This document shows positions 1 through 5,451 of a DNA stretch of 6,087 bases, piece after piece. The stretch lies in assembly GCA_016190535.1 (NCBI GenBank), contig JACPQK010000064.1, positions 1 to 6,087 on the forward strand. The letters run 5' to 3'. The notes below the pieces were generated by a model. It was not told where the DNA came from. It searched no databases and saw only the letters and a program-made list of their open reading frames with translations. A program made the translations under genes and the position numbers. The DNA is from Chloroflexota bacterium. GTDB lineage: Bacteria; Chloroflexota; Dehalococcoidia; JACPQK01. Numbering within the stretch: the stretch's first letter is position 1; every line of letters begins with the position of its first letter.

Positions 1-35
1 ATGAGTCCCCTGCTCTGCCTCTGAGCTACGCTGGC
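1..35 (-). tRNA. tRNA-Met (CAU), 5' half, cut by window edge
   Basis: Read on the minus strand from 35 to 1, this is a clean 5' half of a tRNA. It has a 7-nt acceptor strand GCCAGCG (35-29), T8 and A9, a D-stem GCTC/GAGC with perfect 4-bp pairing, and a D-loop AGAGGCA carrying the conserved G18G19. A26, the anticodon-stem strand GGGGA, C32, T33 and anticodon CAT (3-1) follow. The window ends exactly at the third anticodon base, so the 3' half is off-window. Anticodon CAT fits elongator Met, initiator Met or lysidine-modified Ile2. An initiator is unlikely because base 1 is G and the stem lacks GGG at 29-31. Elongator Met is the best guess; Ile2 stays open. Confidence 0.82.
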
Positions 36-49
36 CCTTACGATAATCC

Positions 50-78
50 AGTCTAGCATCACCCTCGCCTGAGGGCAA
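50..78 (-). promoter_or_regulatory. probable sigma-70-type promoter of the tRNA gene
   Basis: On the minus strand TTGCCC (78-73, 4 of 6 matches to TTGACA) and TAGACT (55-50, 4 of 6 to TATAAT) are separated by exactly 17 nt. Transcription would start near 43, about 8 nt before the mature tRNA 5' end at 35, a normal leader for a tRNA gene. The individual boxes are moderate; spacing and position are the main support. Confidence 0.45.
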
Positions 79-108
79 GCAGCCGCCGCTGGCCAGCGAT
101 TGGGTAGT

Positions 109-224
109 GTGTCATTCTGAAGGAGTCCTTCCCCGGAAGGACGATTGAAGAATCCGTCCCCCGGTGGAGGTCTGTGTGGGGGTACGGATGCTTCGTCCTT
201 CGGCAGAAGGACTCAGCATGACAC
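109..224. repeat. 116-bp imperfect inverted-repeat element with nested hairpins
   Basis: The ends are a perfect 7-bp inverted repeat, GTGTCAT (109-115) and ATGACAC (218-224). Inward, the arms remain complementary with a few 4-nt gaps: the left arm carries CTGA, GTCCTTC, GGAAGGACGA and ATCCGT, and the right arm carries their reverse complements. Each arm is also a hairpin by itself: GTCCTTCC/GGAAGGAC at 125-132/135-142, and GTCCTTC/GAAGGAC at 195-201/206-212. Short reading frames cross the element, but none has a credible start signal or coding character. Palindromes ending in TGTCAT...ATGACA are a common class of dispersed non-coding repeat, probably MITE-like. Copy number cannot be seen here. 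No clear target-site duplication is visible beyond a possible TA. Confidence 0.7.
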
Positions 225-284
225 TATCCAGGTTTTGGCTCCCCGTCAAACTCAAATTGATACACTACGAGCGGTTGCCCGAGG

Positions 285-313
285 TTGCTGGCCGCCCGGC
301 AATTTGGCACAAT
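285..313 (+). promoter_or_regulatory. weak candidate promoter for the CoA-transferase operon
   Basis: TTGCTG (285-290) and CACAAT (308-313) are spaced by 17 nt and match the sigma-70 consensus at 3 and 4 of 6 positions. This would give a leader of about 95 nt before the TTG start at 415. It is the best candidate found between the repeat element and the gene, but the boxes are weak and could be chance. Confidence 0.22.
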
Positions 314-373
314 ACATGTTTGTTGAGGAACTATGAGGCACTGGTGATGACCTGCGACTTGGCGGTATCCCTG

Positions 374-409
374 CCTGCGCTGACTGCCCTCAGCGTAGGG
401 GGGGCTGAG
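374..409 (+). promoter_or_regulatory. leader hairpins with two exclusive pairings around the ribosome-binding site
   Basis: Positions 374-383 pair with 390-399 (10 bp including one G-T, loop CTGCCC). Alternatively CTCAGC (389-394) pairs with GCTGAG (404-409), leaving the G-run (398-403) in the loop. The two structures share 389-394, so they exclude each other. The likely ribosome-binding sequence AGGGGGGG (397-404) is partly in the stem of the first structure and mostly in the loop of the second. The pairings are directly visible; a switching role in translation is inference. Confidence 0.35.
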
Positions 410-414
410 TAGGG

Positions 415-1599
415 TTGGCGGAGCAAGAGGGGGCCTTGGGCCCCTATCGGGTCCTGGACATTACAGACGAAAAGGGCTTTTACTGCGCCAAGCTCCTGGC
501 GGAGCTGGGTGCCGACGTCATCATCCTGGAGCCTCCCGGGGGCCACCCAGCGCGCCATCGAGGTCCCTTCTACCGGGACCAGGTGCACCCGGAGAAGTCC
601 CTCTACTGGTTCGCCCTCAACACCTCCAAGAGGTCCATCACCCTCAACCTGGAGACACGGGACGGCCAGGCCCTTTTTCGGGAGCTAGTGAAAACAGCCC
701 ACTTCATCGTCGAATCTCAGCCGGCAGGTTTCCTGGACGGGCTGGGCCTGGGCTATCAAGCCCTGGCCCAAATACGCCCAGATATTATCGTGACCTCCAT
801 CACACCCTTTGGCTCCACCGGCCCCTACAGCAGCTACCAGGGTACAGATATGGTATGTCAGGCGATGGGTGGCCTGATGTTCCCTCACGGAGGGGAAAGG
901 AGCACCCCCCACAAGCTGCCCTGCGACCAGGCCTACTTTCAGGCGGGGCTACAGGCGGGTGTAGCCACCCTTACCGCCCACTACCGCCGGTTGCGAACAG
1001 GCGTGGGACAACGGGTGGACGTCTCCGTCCAAGAGGCCGGGGCGGGCGCTACCTCGCCCGGCACTGCCCCGCAGCCAGTTCCCTGGCAAATGCAGACGGT
1101 CCGCTGCCAGGACGGCTACGTGGCCCTCTCCCTTCGGTCTTCCTCTCTGGAGGCCGTCCTCCAGTGGATGGAGGATAGCGGCTGGGAGATTGCCCAGCTC
1201 AAGGGACGACAGTGGACCGCCACCGACATTGCCTCCCTTACCGGTCCCGAAAGGCAGGTGCTGGGCCCTCTGCTGCACAAGCTCTTGACACAGAAGACCC
1301 GCGAGGAGGTGCGGGAAGGCGCTCGCCAGTACCGCCTTCCCTGGGCACCCCTCCAATCCCCCACCGAGCTGCTGGACGACTCCCACCTTGCGGACAGGGG
1401 TTTCTTCATCCCCGTCCGGCACGAGGGGCTAAAGGAGGCCATTCCCTATCCTGGGCCTCCGGCCCGCCTGACAGCGACCCCCTGGCGCATTCAGGTCCCC
1501 GCACCAGGCATTGGAGAGCACAATCTGGAGATTTATGTAAAGGAACTGGGGCTCACCCCCGAGGAGCTGACCATGCTCAAGGCAGTGGGGGCCATATAG
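415..1599 (+). CDS. family III (CaiB/BaiF) CoA-transferase, first subunit, probably non-catalytic
   Basis: This 394-aa protein has the normal length for cytoplasmic family III CoA-transferases, which move CoA between carboxylic acids through Asp-linked anhydride and thioester intermediates. Visible family blocks are RVLDIT (12-17), LAELGADVIILEPPGG (28-43), NTSKRSITLNL (69-79), GLGY (111-114), ITPFGSTGPY (129-138), TGVGQRVDVSVQEA (195-208) and a C-terminal GEHN (367-370). In Frc and CaiB the catalytic Asp lies 22 residues before the Gly of the TGxGQ-type motif. Here that position is Tyr174, and the nearest acid, Asp171, is three residues earlier. The subunit may therefore be non-catalytic. 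The TTG start is chosen because an in-frame TGA lies at 406-408 and a G-rich ribosome-binding sequence (397-404) is suitably placed; a TTG at 436 is a poorer alternative. It is co-transcribed with the next paralogue. The substrate is unknown; a BbsEF-like heterodimer is one analogy. Confidence 0.88.
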   Translation: MAEQEGALGPYRVLDITDEKGFYCAKLLAELGADVIILEPPGGHPARHRGPFYRDQVHPEKSLYWFALNTSKRSITLNLETRDGQALFRELVKTAHFIVESQPAGFLDGLGLGYQALAQIRPDIIVTSITPFGSTGPYSSYQGTDMVCQAMGGLMFPHGGERSTPHKLPCDQAYFQAGLQAGVATLTAHYRRLRTGVGQRVDVSVQEAGAGATSPGTAPQPVPWQMQTVRCQDGYVALSLRSSSLEAVLQWMEDSGWEIAQLKGRQWTATDIASLTGPERQVLGPLLHKLLTQKTREEVREGARQYRLPWAPLQSPTELLDDSHLADRGFFIPVRHEGLKEAIPYPGPPARLTATPWRIQVPAPGIGEHNLEIYVKELGLTPEELTMLKAVGAI

Positions 1600-1603
1600 G
1601 AGG
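1598..1603 (+). promoter_or_regulatory. strong Shine-Dalgarno AGGAGG setting a GTG start
   Basis: AGGAGG overlaps the TAG stop of the upstream gene and sits 5 nt before GTG at 1609. It fixes this GTG as the start of the second CoA-transferase and indicates translation of both genes from one transcript. Confidence 0.8.
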
Positions 1604-1608
1604 CTGGC

Positions 1609-2766
1609 GTGAGCGGAGCACTGGAAGGCCTTCGAGTGGTAGAGTTCAGCAACGCGGGTGCGGGGCGTATGGCTGCCATGGACTTGGCCCACCAGGGCGC
1701 CCAGGTGCTCCACGTGGTGCCTGCCTTTAGCCAGGAGGAAGGGCGCTATCCCGCTCCCTCCGCGCGGACCGCGGGGATATCCGACGTAGCAGCGGATAAA
1801 CATAGCCCGGCCCGAGAGCCGGAATCCGATAGCTACAGCCTCACCCTCAATCTCGCCAGACCCAGAGGCCTGGAGCTAGCCAGACAGCTCATAGCGCAAG
1901 CCGACGTAGTGATGGAGAGCTTCCCCCCCGGCGTCATGTCACTATGGGGCCTGGCCCATGAGGACATCGCGAAGTCCCGGCCAGACGCCATCGTGGTCAG
2001 CCTGTCCCCCTACGGCCAGAGGGGACCCTTCGCTGCCCTCCCCGCAGATGGGAACACCCTCTTCGCCCTAAGCGGCCTCCAGTTCCTCACGGGCTGGACA
2101 GAGTCCTCCCCGGCGCTGGCAGGAGCACTCTATGTCGACGGGACTGCCGCTCACTTCGCTGTCGCCTTCATCCTGGCGGCGTTGGACCACAGGCTGCGCA
2201 CGGGCCGGGGCCAGTACATCGACCTGTCCCAGTACCAGTGCACCCTCCACTGCCTTCAGGAGGCCCTGCTAGAGGCCTCCGCCAACGGCCGCTGCCTGGA
2301 GCCTCTGGGCAATCGCCATCCCTACGCAGCCCCCTGTGGTGTGTACCGTTGCCGAGGGGAGGACCGCTGGATTGCCATATCAGTGGTCGACCACCAGCAG
2401 TGGTCTGCTCTGTGCCAGGCTATGGGCAAGGAGGAGTGGATGCAGCCCGGCGCTCAGTTCCGCAGTGTGCTGGGCCGCCTCCATCATCAGGACGAGCTGG
2501 ACAGGCAGATTAGCACCTGGACACAGCTTCATTCTCCGGAGCAGCTCATGGCCACTCTACAGGCAGCCGGTGTACCCGCGGGCGTAGTGGCCAGCCCGGC
2601 AGACCTGCTCCGGGACCCGCAACTTAGGCATCGTAGCTATCCCCTGGCCGCGGGGGATGCGCCGTTCCCAATGCCGGGCCAGCATAATGAACTCGTCTTT
2701 AGGGGACTGTTGGGCCTGGATGAGGGCGAGTTCCTGGAGTGCCTGGCCCAGCGGGCCTTTGGCTAG
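1609..2766 (+). CDS. family III (CaiB/BaiF) CoA-transferase, second subunit, catalytic Asp present
   Basis: This 385-aa protein starts at GTG after a full Shine-Dalgarno and lies 9 bp downstream of its paralogue. Family blocks are LEGLRVVEFSNAGAGRMAA (5-23), GAQVLHVVP (30-38), ESFPPGVMSLWGL (103-115), SLSPYGQRGPF (131-141), LYVDGTAAH (174-182) and TGRGQYIDLSQYQ (198-210). Asp177 in YVDG is exactly 22 residues before the Gly of TGRGQ, the register of the catalytic Asp in Frc and CaiB, so it is the likely nucleophile. The N-terminal N-x-x-K-R-S segment, conserved in the family and present in the neighbour, is missing; a divergent stretch (about 40-75) precedes SLTLNL. The C-terminal region is recognisable but ends with a degenerate PGQHNE in place of GEHT. 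The two proteins probably form a heterodimer, as do the paired subunits of succinyl-CoA:benzylsuccinate CoA-transferase. The real substrate cannot be inferred. Confidence 0.88.
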   Translation: MSGALEGLRVVEFSNAGAGRMAAMDLAHQGAQVLHVVPAFSQEEGRYPAPSARTAGISDVAADKHSPAREPESDSYSLTLNLARPRGLELARQLIAQADVVMESFPPGVMSLWGLAHEDIAKSRPDAIVVSLSPYGQRGPFAALPADGNTLFALSGLQFLTGWTESSPALAGALYVDGTAAHFAVAFILAALDHRLRTGRGQYIDLSQYQCTLHCLQEALLEASANGRCLEPLGNRHPYAAPCGVYRCRGEDRWIAISVVDHQQWSALCQAMGKEEWMQPGAQFRSVLGRLHHQDELDRQISTWTQLHSPEQLMATLQAAGVPAGVVASPADLLRDPQLRHRSYPLAAGDAPFPMPGQHNELVFRGLLGLDEGEFLECLAQRAFG

Positions 2767-2804
2767 CGGCACTGCCATAGCCGGGCGCATTAGAGCTGAG
2801 GTCG

Positions 2805-2870
2805 TTTAGAAACACCCCGTCCTTACAGGGAAGGATGGGCCATAAAGCCCCCGGCCAATGGTCATCAAGT
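2805..2870 (+). repeat. hairpin region, possible remnant of an IS200/IS605-type right end
   Basis: CCCGTCCTT (2816-2824) pairs with AAGGATGGG (2831-2839), with one G-T pair and the loop ACAGGG. A short GGGC/GCCC stem (2837-2840/2847-2850) overlaps its foot, and TCATCAAG follows. The hairpin is preceded by AGAAAC. This order resembles the 3' ends of IS200/IS605-family elements that carry TnpB, but no tnpA or tnpB is present and the resemblance is from memory. It could equally be a weak terminator for the CoA-transferase operon, though no T-run follows the stem. Confidence 0.3.
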
Positions 2871-2897
2871 AAATAACATGCCTCATGGCGGGCGAGA

Positions 2898-3013
2898 CCT
2901 TCATCCTCACCTTAGTCCTCTCCCCTCAAGGGAGAGGAGAGCAGGCAATCCCTTCCCCCTCGACGGGGGAAGGTTAGAGCTTGCCCTGAGCAAGGCGAAG
3001 GGATGAGGGTGGA
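2898..3013. repeat. palindromic double-hairpin intergenic repeat
   Basis: Two strong hairpins stand side by side: TCCTCTCCC/GGGAGAGGA (2916-2924/2930-2938, loop CTCAA) and CCTTCCCCC/GGGGGAAGG (2951-2959/2965-2973, loop TCGAC). A weaker stem CTTGC/GCAAG follows (2980-2984/2990-2994). The outer parts CATCCTCACC (2902-2911) and GGATGAGGGTG (3001-3011) are an imperfect inverted repeat. The unit has the look of a dispersed non-coding palindrome, and no coding signal is seen in it. Copy number elsewhere is unknown. Confidence 0.6.
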
Positions 3014-3091
3014 ACCCCAGCCTGCGTAAAGGCGACGTGTTTTGTTGATGACCATCAGCCGGGGATAAGGGTAAACGCCCTCGGACCCGAA

Positions 3092-3183
3092 AACAGCGAT
3101 TGCCTCTTGTAGGGCCCCGACCTGTCGGGGCCCAGACGGGACGGTCGGGTTGGGAACCCCGACCTACAGATAGAATCGCTATT
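3092..3183. repeat. 92-bp palindromic element with two internal hairpins
   Basis: The termini AACAGCGATT (3092-3101) and AATCGCTATT (3174-3183) are inverted repeats with one mismatch. Further in, TGTAGG (3108-3113) pairs with CCTACA (3163-3168). The core has a perfect GGGCCCCGAC/GTCGGGGCCC palindrome (3112-3121/3124-3133) and a second hairpin GGTCGGG/CCCGACC (3143-3149/3158-3164). The layered symmetry suggests a mobile MITE-like repeat. It ends about 20 bp before the proposed promoter of the downstream GTPase gene. Confidence 0.65.
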
Positions 3184-3201
3184 GGGTCGGAGCAGGGGGC
3201 T

Positions 3202-3230
3202 TTCCCGGCTGCCAGCAAAAGGGGTAAAAT
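3202..3230 (+). promoter_or_regulatory. candidate promoter for the EF-G-like gene
   Basis: TAAAAT (3225-3230) matches the -10 consensus at 5 of 6 positions. TTCCCG (3202-3207), 17 nt upstream, is a weak -35 (3 of 6). The transcript would start near 3237 and carry a leader of about 26 nt with the ribosome-binding sequence GAGGGGG (3250-3256). Confidence 0.4.
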
Positions 3231-3262
3231 CTGCTCAGAGCCTTGGGCCGAGGGGGTAAACG

Positions 3263-5335
3263 ATGGTACAGGATCCCCAGAATATACGTAACGTGGTGTT
3301 GCTGGGCCATACCGGTTCCGGGAAAACCTCCCTTGCAGAAGCCATGCTGTTCGCTGCTGGCGTCATCACCAGGATCGGCAAGGTGGCTGACGGCACCACC
3401 GTTTCCGACTACGAGCCTGAGTCTATCAAACGCCGCACCGGCGTGAGCACTGCTGTCCTGCCCCTGGAGTGGAAAGGGATGAGGGTGAACGTGCTGGACA
3501 CTCCAGGCTACTTCGACTATGCCTGCGAGGTGGCCGCTGCCCTTTCGGCTGCCGACGCCGCTATTGTGGTGGTGGACGCCGCCTCCGGGGTGCAGGTAGG
3601 CACTAATCAGATGTGGCGGCAAGTGCGCAGCCGCTCGTTGCCCTGTCTCCTGGTTGTCAATCAGTTGGACCGGGATAATACCGACTTCTTCAAAGTCCTG
3701 GACCAGGTCCAGGCCAAGCTGGACAAACGCTGTTTGCCACTGCAGGTTCCTGTGGGCTCTGCCGCCGAGTTCCAGGGGGTCGTAGAACTGATCCCCATGG
3801 CAGCCCAGGAGGGACAGTCCTTCCCGCTGGAGAAGGTCCCCACACCCCTGCGGAGTCGCGCCCAGGAGGCGCGCCTCAAGACCATCGAAGCCATTGCTGA
3901 GCAGGACGATGCTCTGCTCACCAAGTACCTGGAGGGCGAAGAGCTGACCGCCAAGGAGCTGGTGAAGGGTCTTCGGACAGCGACCAGGGCTGGGGGCATT
4001 TACCCAGTGCTGGCGGCAGCGGGCCTGGCCAATACTGCTATCCCGTCTCTGCTGGAGGCCATTGTGGAGCTACTGCCCTCCCCGGCGGAGGTCCCGCTAC
4101 CCACCCCCAAGAGGCTGGACGGTGCTGAGCCTGTTGTCCTAAAGGCGGACCCTCAAGGGCCTCTGGCGGCCCAGGTGTTCAAGACCACGGCAGACCCCTA
4201 TGTCGGCAAGCTCAGTATTTTCCGGGTGTTCTCGGGCATCCTGGCCAGTGATTCCCGGTTATGGAACGCTAGCAAAGGGGCCGAGGAACGTATTGGGCAG
4301 CTCTTCCTCCTGCGGGGGAAGTCTCAGGAGCCCGTGGCCCAGGTAGTGGCAGGGGGCATCGGTGCCATAGCCAAGCTGGCCACTACCGGCACGGGCGATA
4401 CCCTTGTGGCCTCCAGGGACCAGTCCATGCTCTTCCCGCCCATTGAGTTCCCCAAGGGCCTGTTCACCATGGCTGTCCACCCCAAGAGCAAGGCGGACCT
4501 GGACAAGATGAGCACAGCTTTGGCCCGCCTGGTGGAAGAGGACCCGAGCCTCTCCTTACGGCGGGAACCGGCTACCGGCGAGATGCTCCTCACAGGGATG
4601 GGGGATACACACCTCGAGGTAGCTGCCGAGCGCTTGCAGCGGAAGTTCGGCACAGAGGTGGTATTGACCCTGCCACGGGTCCCCTACAAAGAGACCATTA
4701 CCACGTCCACCAGGGCCGAGTTCAAACACAAAAAGCAGTCCGGGGGGCACGGCCAGTATGGGCACGTCTTCCTGGAGTTTGAGCCACTGCCTACAGGCAC
4801 GGGCTTTGAGTTCGGCGAGAAAGTAGTAGGCGGCTCGGTGCCCAAGGAGTACATACCAGCCGTGGAGAAGGGCGTAGTGAAGGCCCTCCAGGAAGGTATA
4901 CTGGCTGGCTACCCGGTGACCGATGTCAAGATAACTCTGTATGACGGCAGCTACCACCCCGTGGACTCCTCGGGTATGGCCTTCGAGATCGCCACCGTCC
5001 AGGGCGTGAAGAAAGGGCTCGCCCAGGCGCAGCCCACCCTCATCGAACCCATCGTGAACCTAAGAGTGATTGTCCCTGACTCTCTCACCGGGGATGTCAT
5101 TAGCGACCTGAGCGGCAAGCGTGCCCGGGTGCTGGGCATGGGCCAGCAGGACGGCTCTACCGTGGTCGAGGCCCAGGCCCCGCTGGCGGAGCTCCTCCGC
5201 TATGCCATGGACCTGCGTTCTCTTACCCAGGGGCGGGGCAGCTACACCACAGAGATCAGCCACTACGAGCCGGTGCCAGCCCACGTCTCCGAGCGCATCA
5301 TCTCCGAAGCCAAGGCCGCCGCCGGCAAGGAATAG
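3263..5335 (+). CDS. fusA: elongation factor G-like translational GTPase (EF-G2 type)
   Basis: This complete 690-aa protein starts at ATG, 6 nt after GAGGGGG (3250-3256). All five EF-G domains are recognisable. The G domain has a P-loop GHTGSGKT (15-22), DTPG (79-82) and NQLD (133-136, usually NKMD). Domain II is around 290-385. Domain III contains MGDTHLEV (446-453). Domain IV has KQSGGHGQYGHV (491-502) and the tip loop YHPVDSSGM (564-572). Domain V has RVLGMGQQDG (622-631). Several G-domain residues differ from canonical EF-G: GHTGSGKT replaces AHIDAGKT, Ser62 stands where switch I normally has Thr, Tyr83 replaces the catalytic His after DTPG, and G5 is degenerate (VLAAAG, 249-254). Most of these are typical of the EF-G2 or EF-G-like branch (Thermus EF-G-2, mycobacterial EF-G2). 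It probably binds the ribosome in the cytoplasm, but whether it is the main translocase cannot be told here. The gene has no operon partner. Symbol fusA is used in the broad sense; fusA2 may be more exact. Confidence 0.93.
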   Translation: MVQDPQNIRNVVLLGHTGSGKTSLAEAMLFAAGVITRIGKVADGTTVSDYEPESIKRRTGVSTAVLPLEWKGMRVNVLDTPGYFDYACEVAAALSAADAAIVVVDAASGVQVGTNQMWRQVRSRSLPCLLVVNQLDRDNTDFFKVLDQVQAKLDKRCLPLQVPVGSAAEFQGVVELIPMAAQEGQSFPLEKVPTPLRSRAQEARLKTIEAIAEQDDALLTKYLEGEELTAKELVKGLRTATRAGGIYPVLAAAGLANTAIPSLLEAIVELLPSPAEVPLPTPKRLDGAEPVVLKADPQGPLAAQVFKTTADPYVGKLSIFRVFSGILASDSRLWNASKGAEERIGQLFLLRGKSQEPVAQVVAGGIGAIAKLATTGTGDTLVASRDQSMLFPPIEFPKGLFTMAVHPKSKADLDKMSTALARLVEEDPSLSLRREPATGEMLLTGMGDTHLEVAAERLQRKFGTEVVLTLPRVPYKETITTSTRAEFKHKKQSGGHGQYGHVFLEFEPLPTGTGFEFGEKVVGGSVPKEYIPAVEKGVVKALQEGILAGYPVTDVKITLYDGSYHPVDSSGMAFEIATVQGVKKGLAQAQPTLIEPIVNLRVIVPDSLTGDVISDLSGKRARVLGMGQQDGSTVVEAQAPLAELLRYAMDLRSLTQGRGSYTTEISHYEPVPAHVSERIISEAKAAAGKE

Positions 5336-5336
5336 C

Positions 5337-5367
5337 CGTAGGGGCTAGCCGTCGGCTCGCCCCTACG
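5337..5367. terminator. hairpin directly after the EF-G-like stop
   Basis: CGTAGGGGC (5337-5345) pairs with GCCCCTACG (5359-5367). After one mismatch the inner AGCC/GGCT (5347-5350/5354-5357) extends the stem around a GTC loop. It starts one base after the TAG stop. There is no T-run, so it may be a dispersed GTAGGGGC-type palindrome that acts as a transcript end rather than a classic intrinsic terminator. Confidence 0.45.
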
Positions 5368-5373
5368 CCGGAA

Positions 5374-5409
5374 GAGGGGAGGGGCAACCTGCCGGTTGCC
5401 CCTCCCCTT
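5374..5409. terminator. strong bidirectional hairpin between convergent genes
   Basis: GGGGAGGGGCAACC (5376-5389) and GGTTGCCCCTCCCC (5394-5407) form a perfect 14-bp stem with the loop TGCC. An A-T and a G-T pair extend it outward. It lies between the stops of the convergent EF-G-like and cytochrome genes, so it probably terminates both transcripts. T-runs are minimal on both strands. Confidence 0.6.
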
Positions 5410-5451
5410 CGCTGTGACTGGACTGGTTGCGCGGCTAGTGGCCCGCCCAGC

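Noticed and set aside
3..56. Frame open from the left edge on the plus strand, ending at TAG 54-56, as a possible gene end
   Set aside because: Only 17 codons, no recognisable C-terminus, and the same bases form a well-paired tRNA 5' half on the other strand.
305..320. Sigma-54-like sequence TGGCAC-N5-ATGTT
   Set aside because: The -24 part matches, but the -12 part lacks the required GC dinucleotide and no activator gene or site is seen nearby.
145..412. Short plus-strand reading frames upstream of the first CoA-transferase
   Set aside because: They run through the palindromic element and leader, have no good ribosome-binding site and no family resemblance.
949..1422. Long minus-strand frame inside the first CoA-transferase
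   Set aside because: It is a high-GC shadow of a clearly conserved plus-strand gene and has no protein motifs.
2898..3183. CRISPR array
   Set aside because: The palindromes differ from each other in sequence and there are no regularly spaced direct repeats.
3100..3291. Short plus-strand frame across the palindromic element into the EF-G-like start
   Set aside because: Its sequence is fully explained by the repeat, and it overlaps the real start of the EF-G-like gene in another frame.
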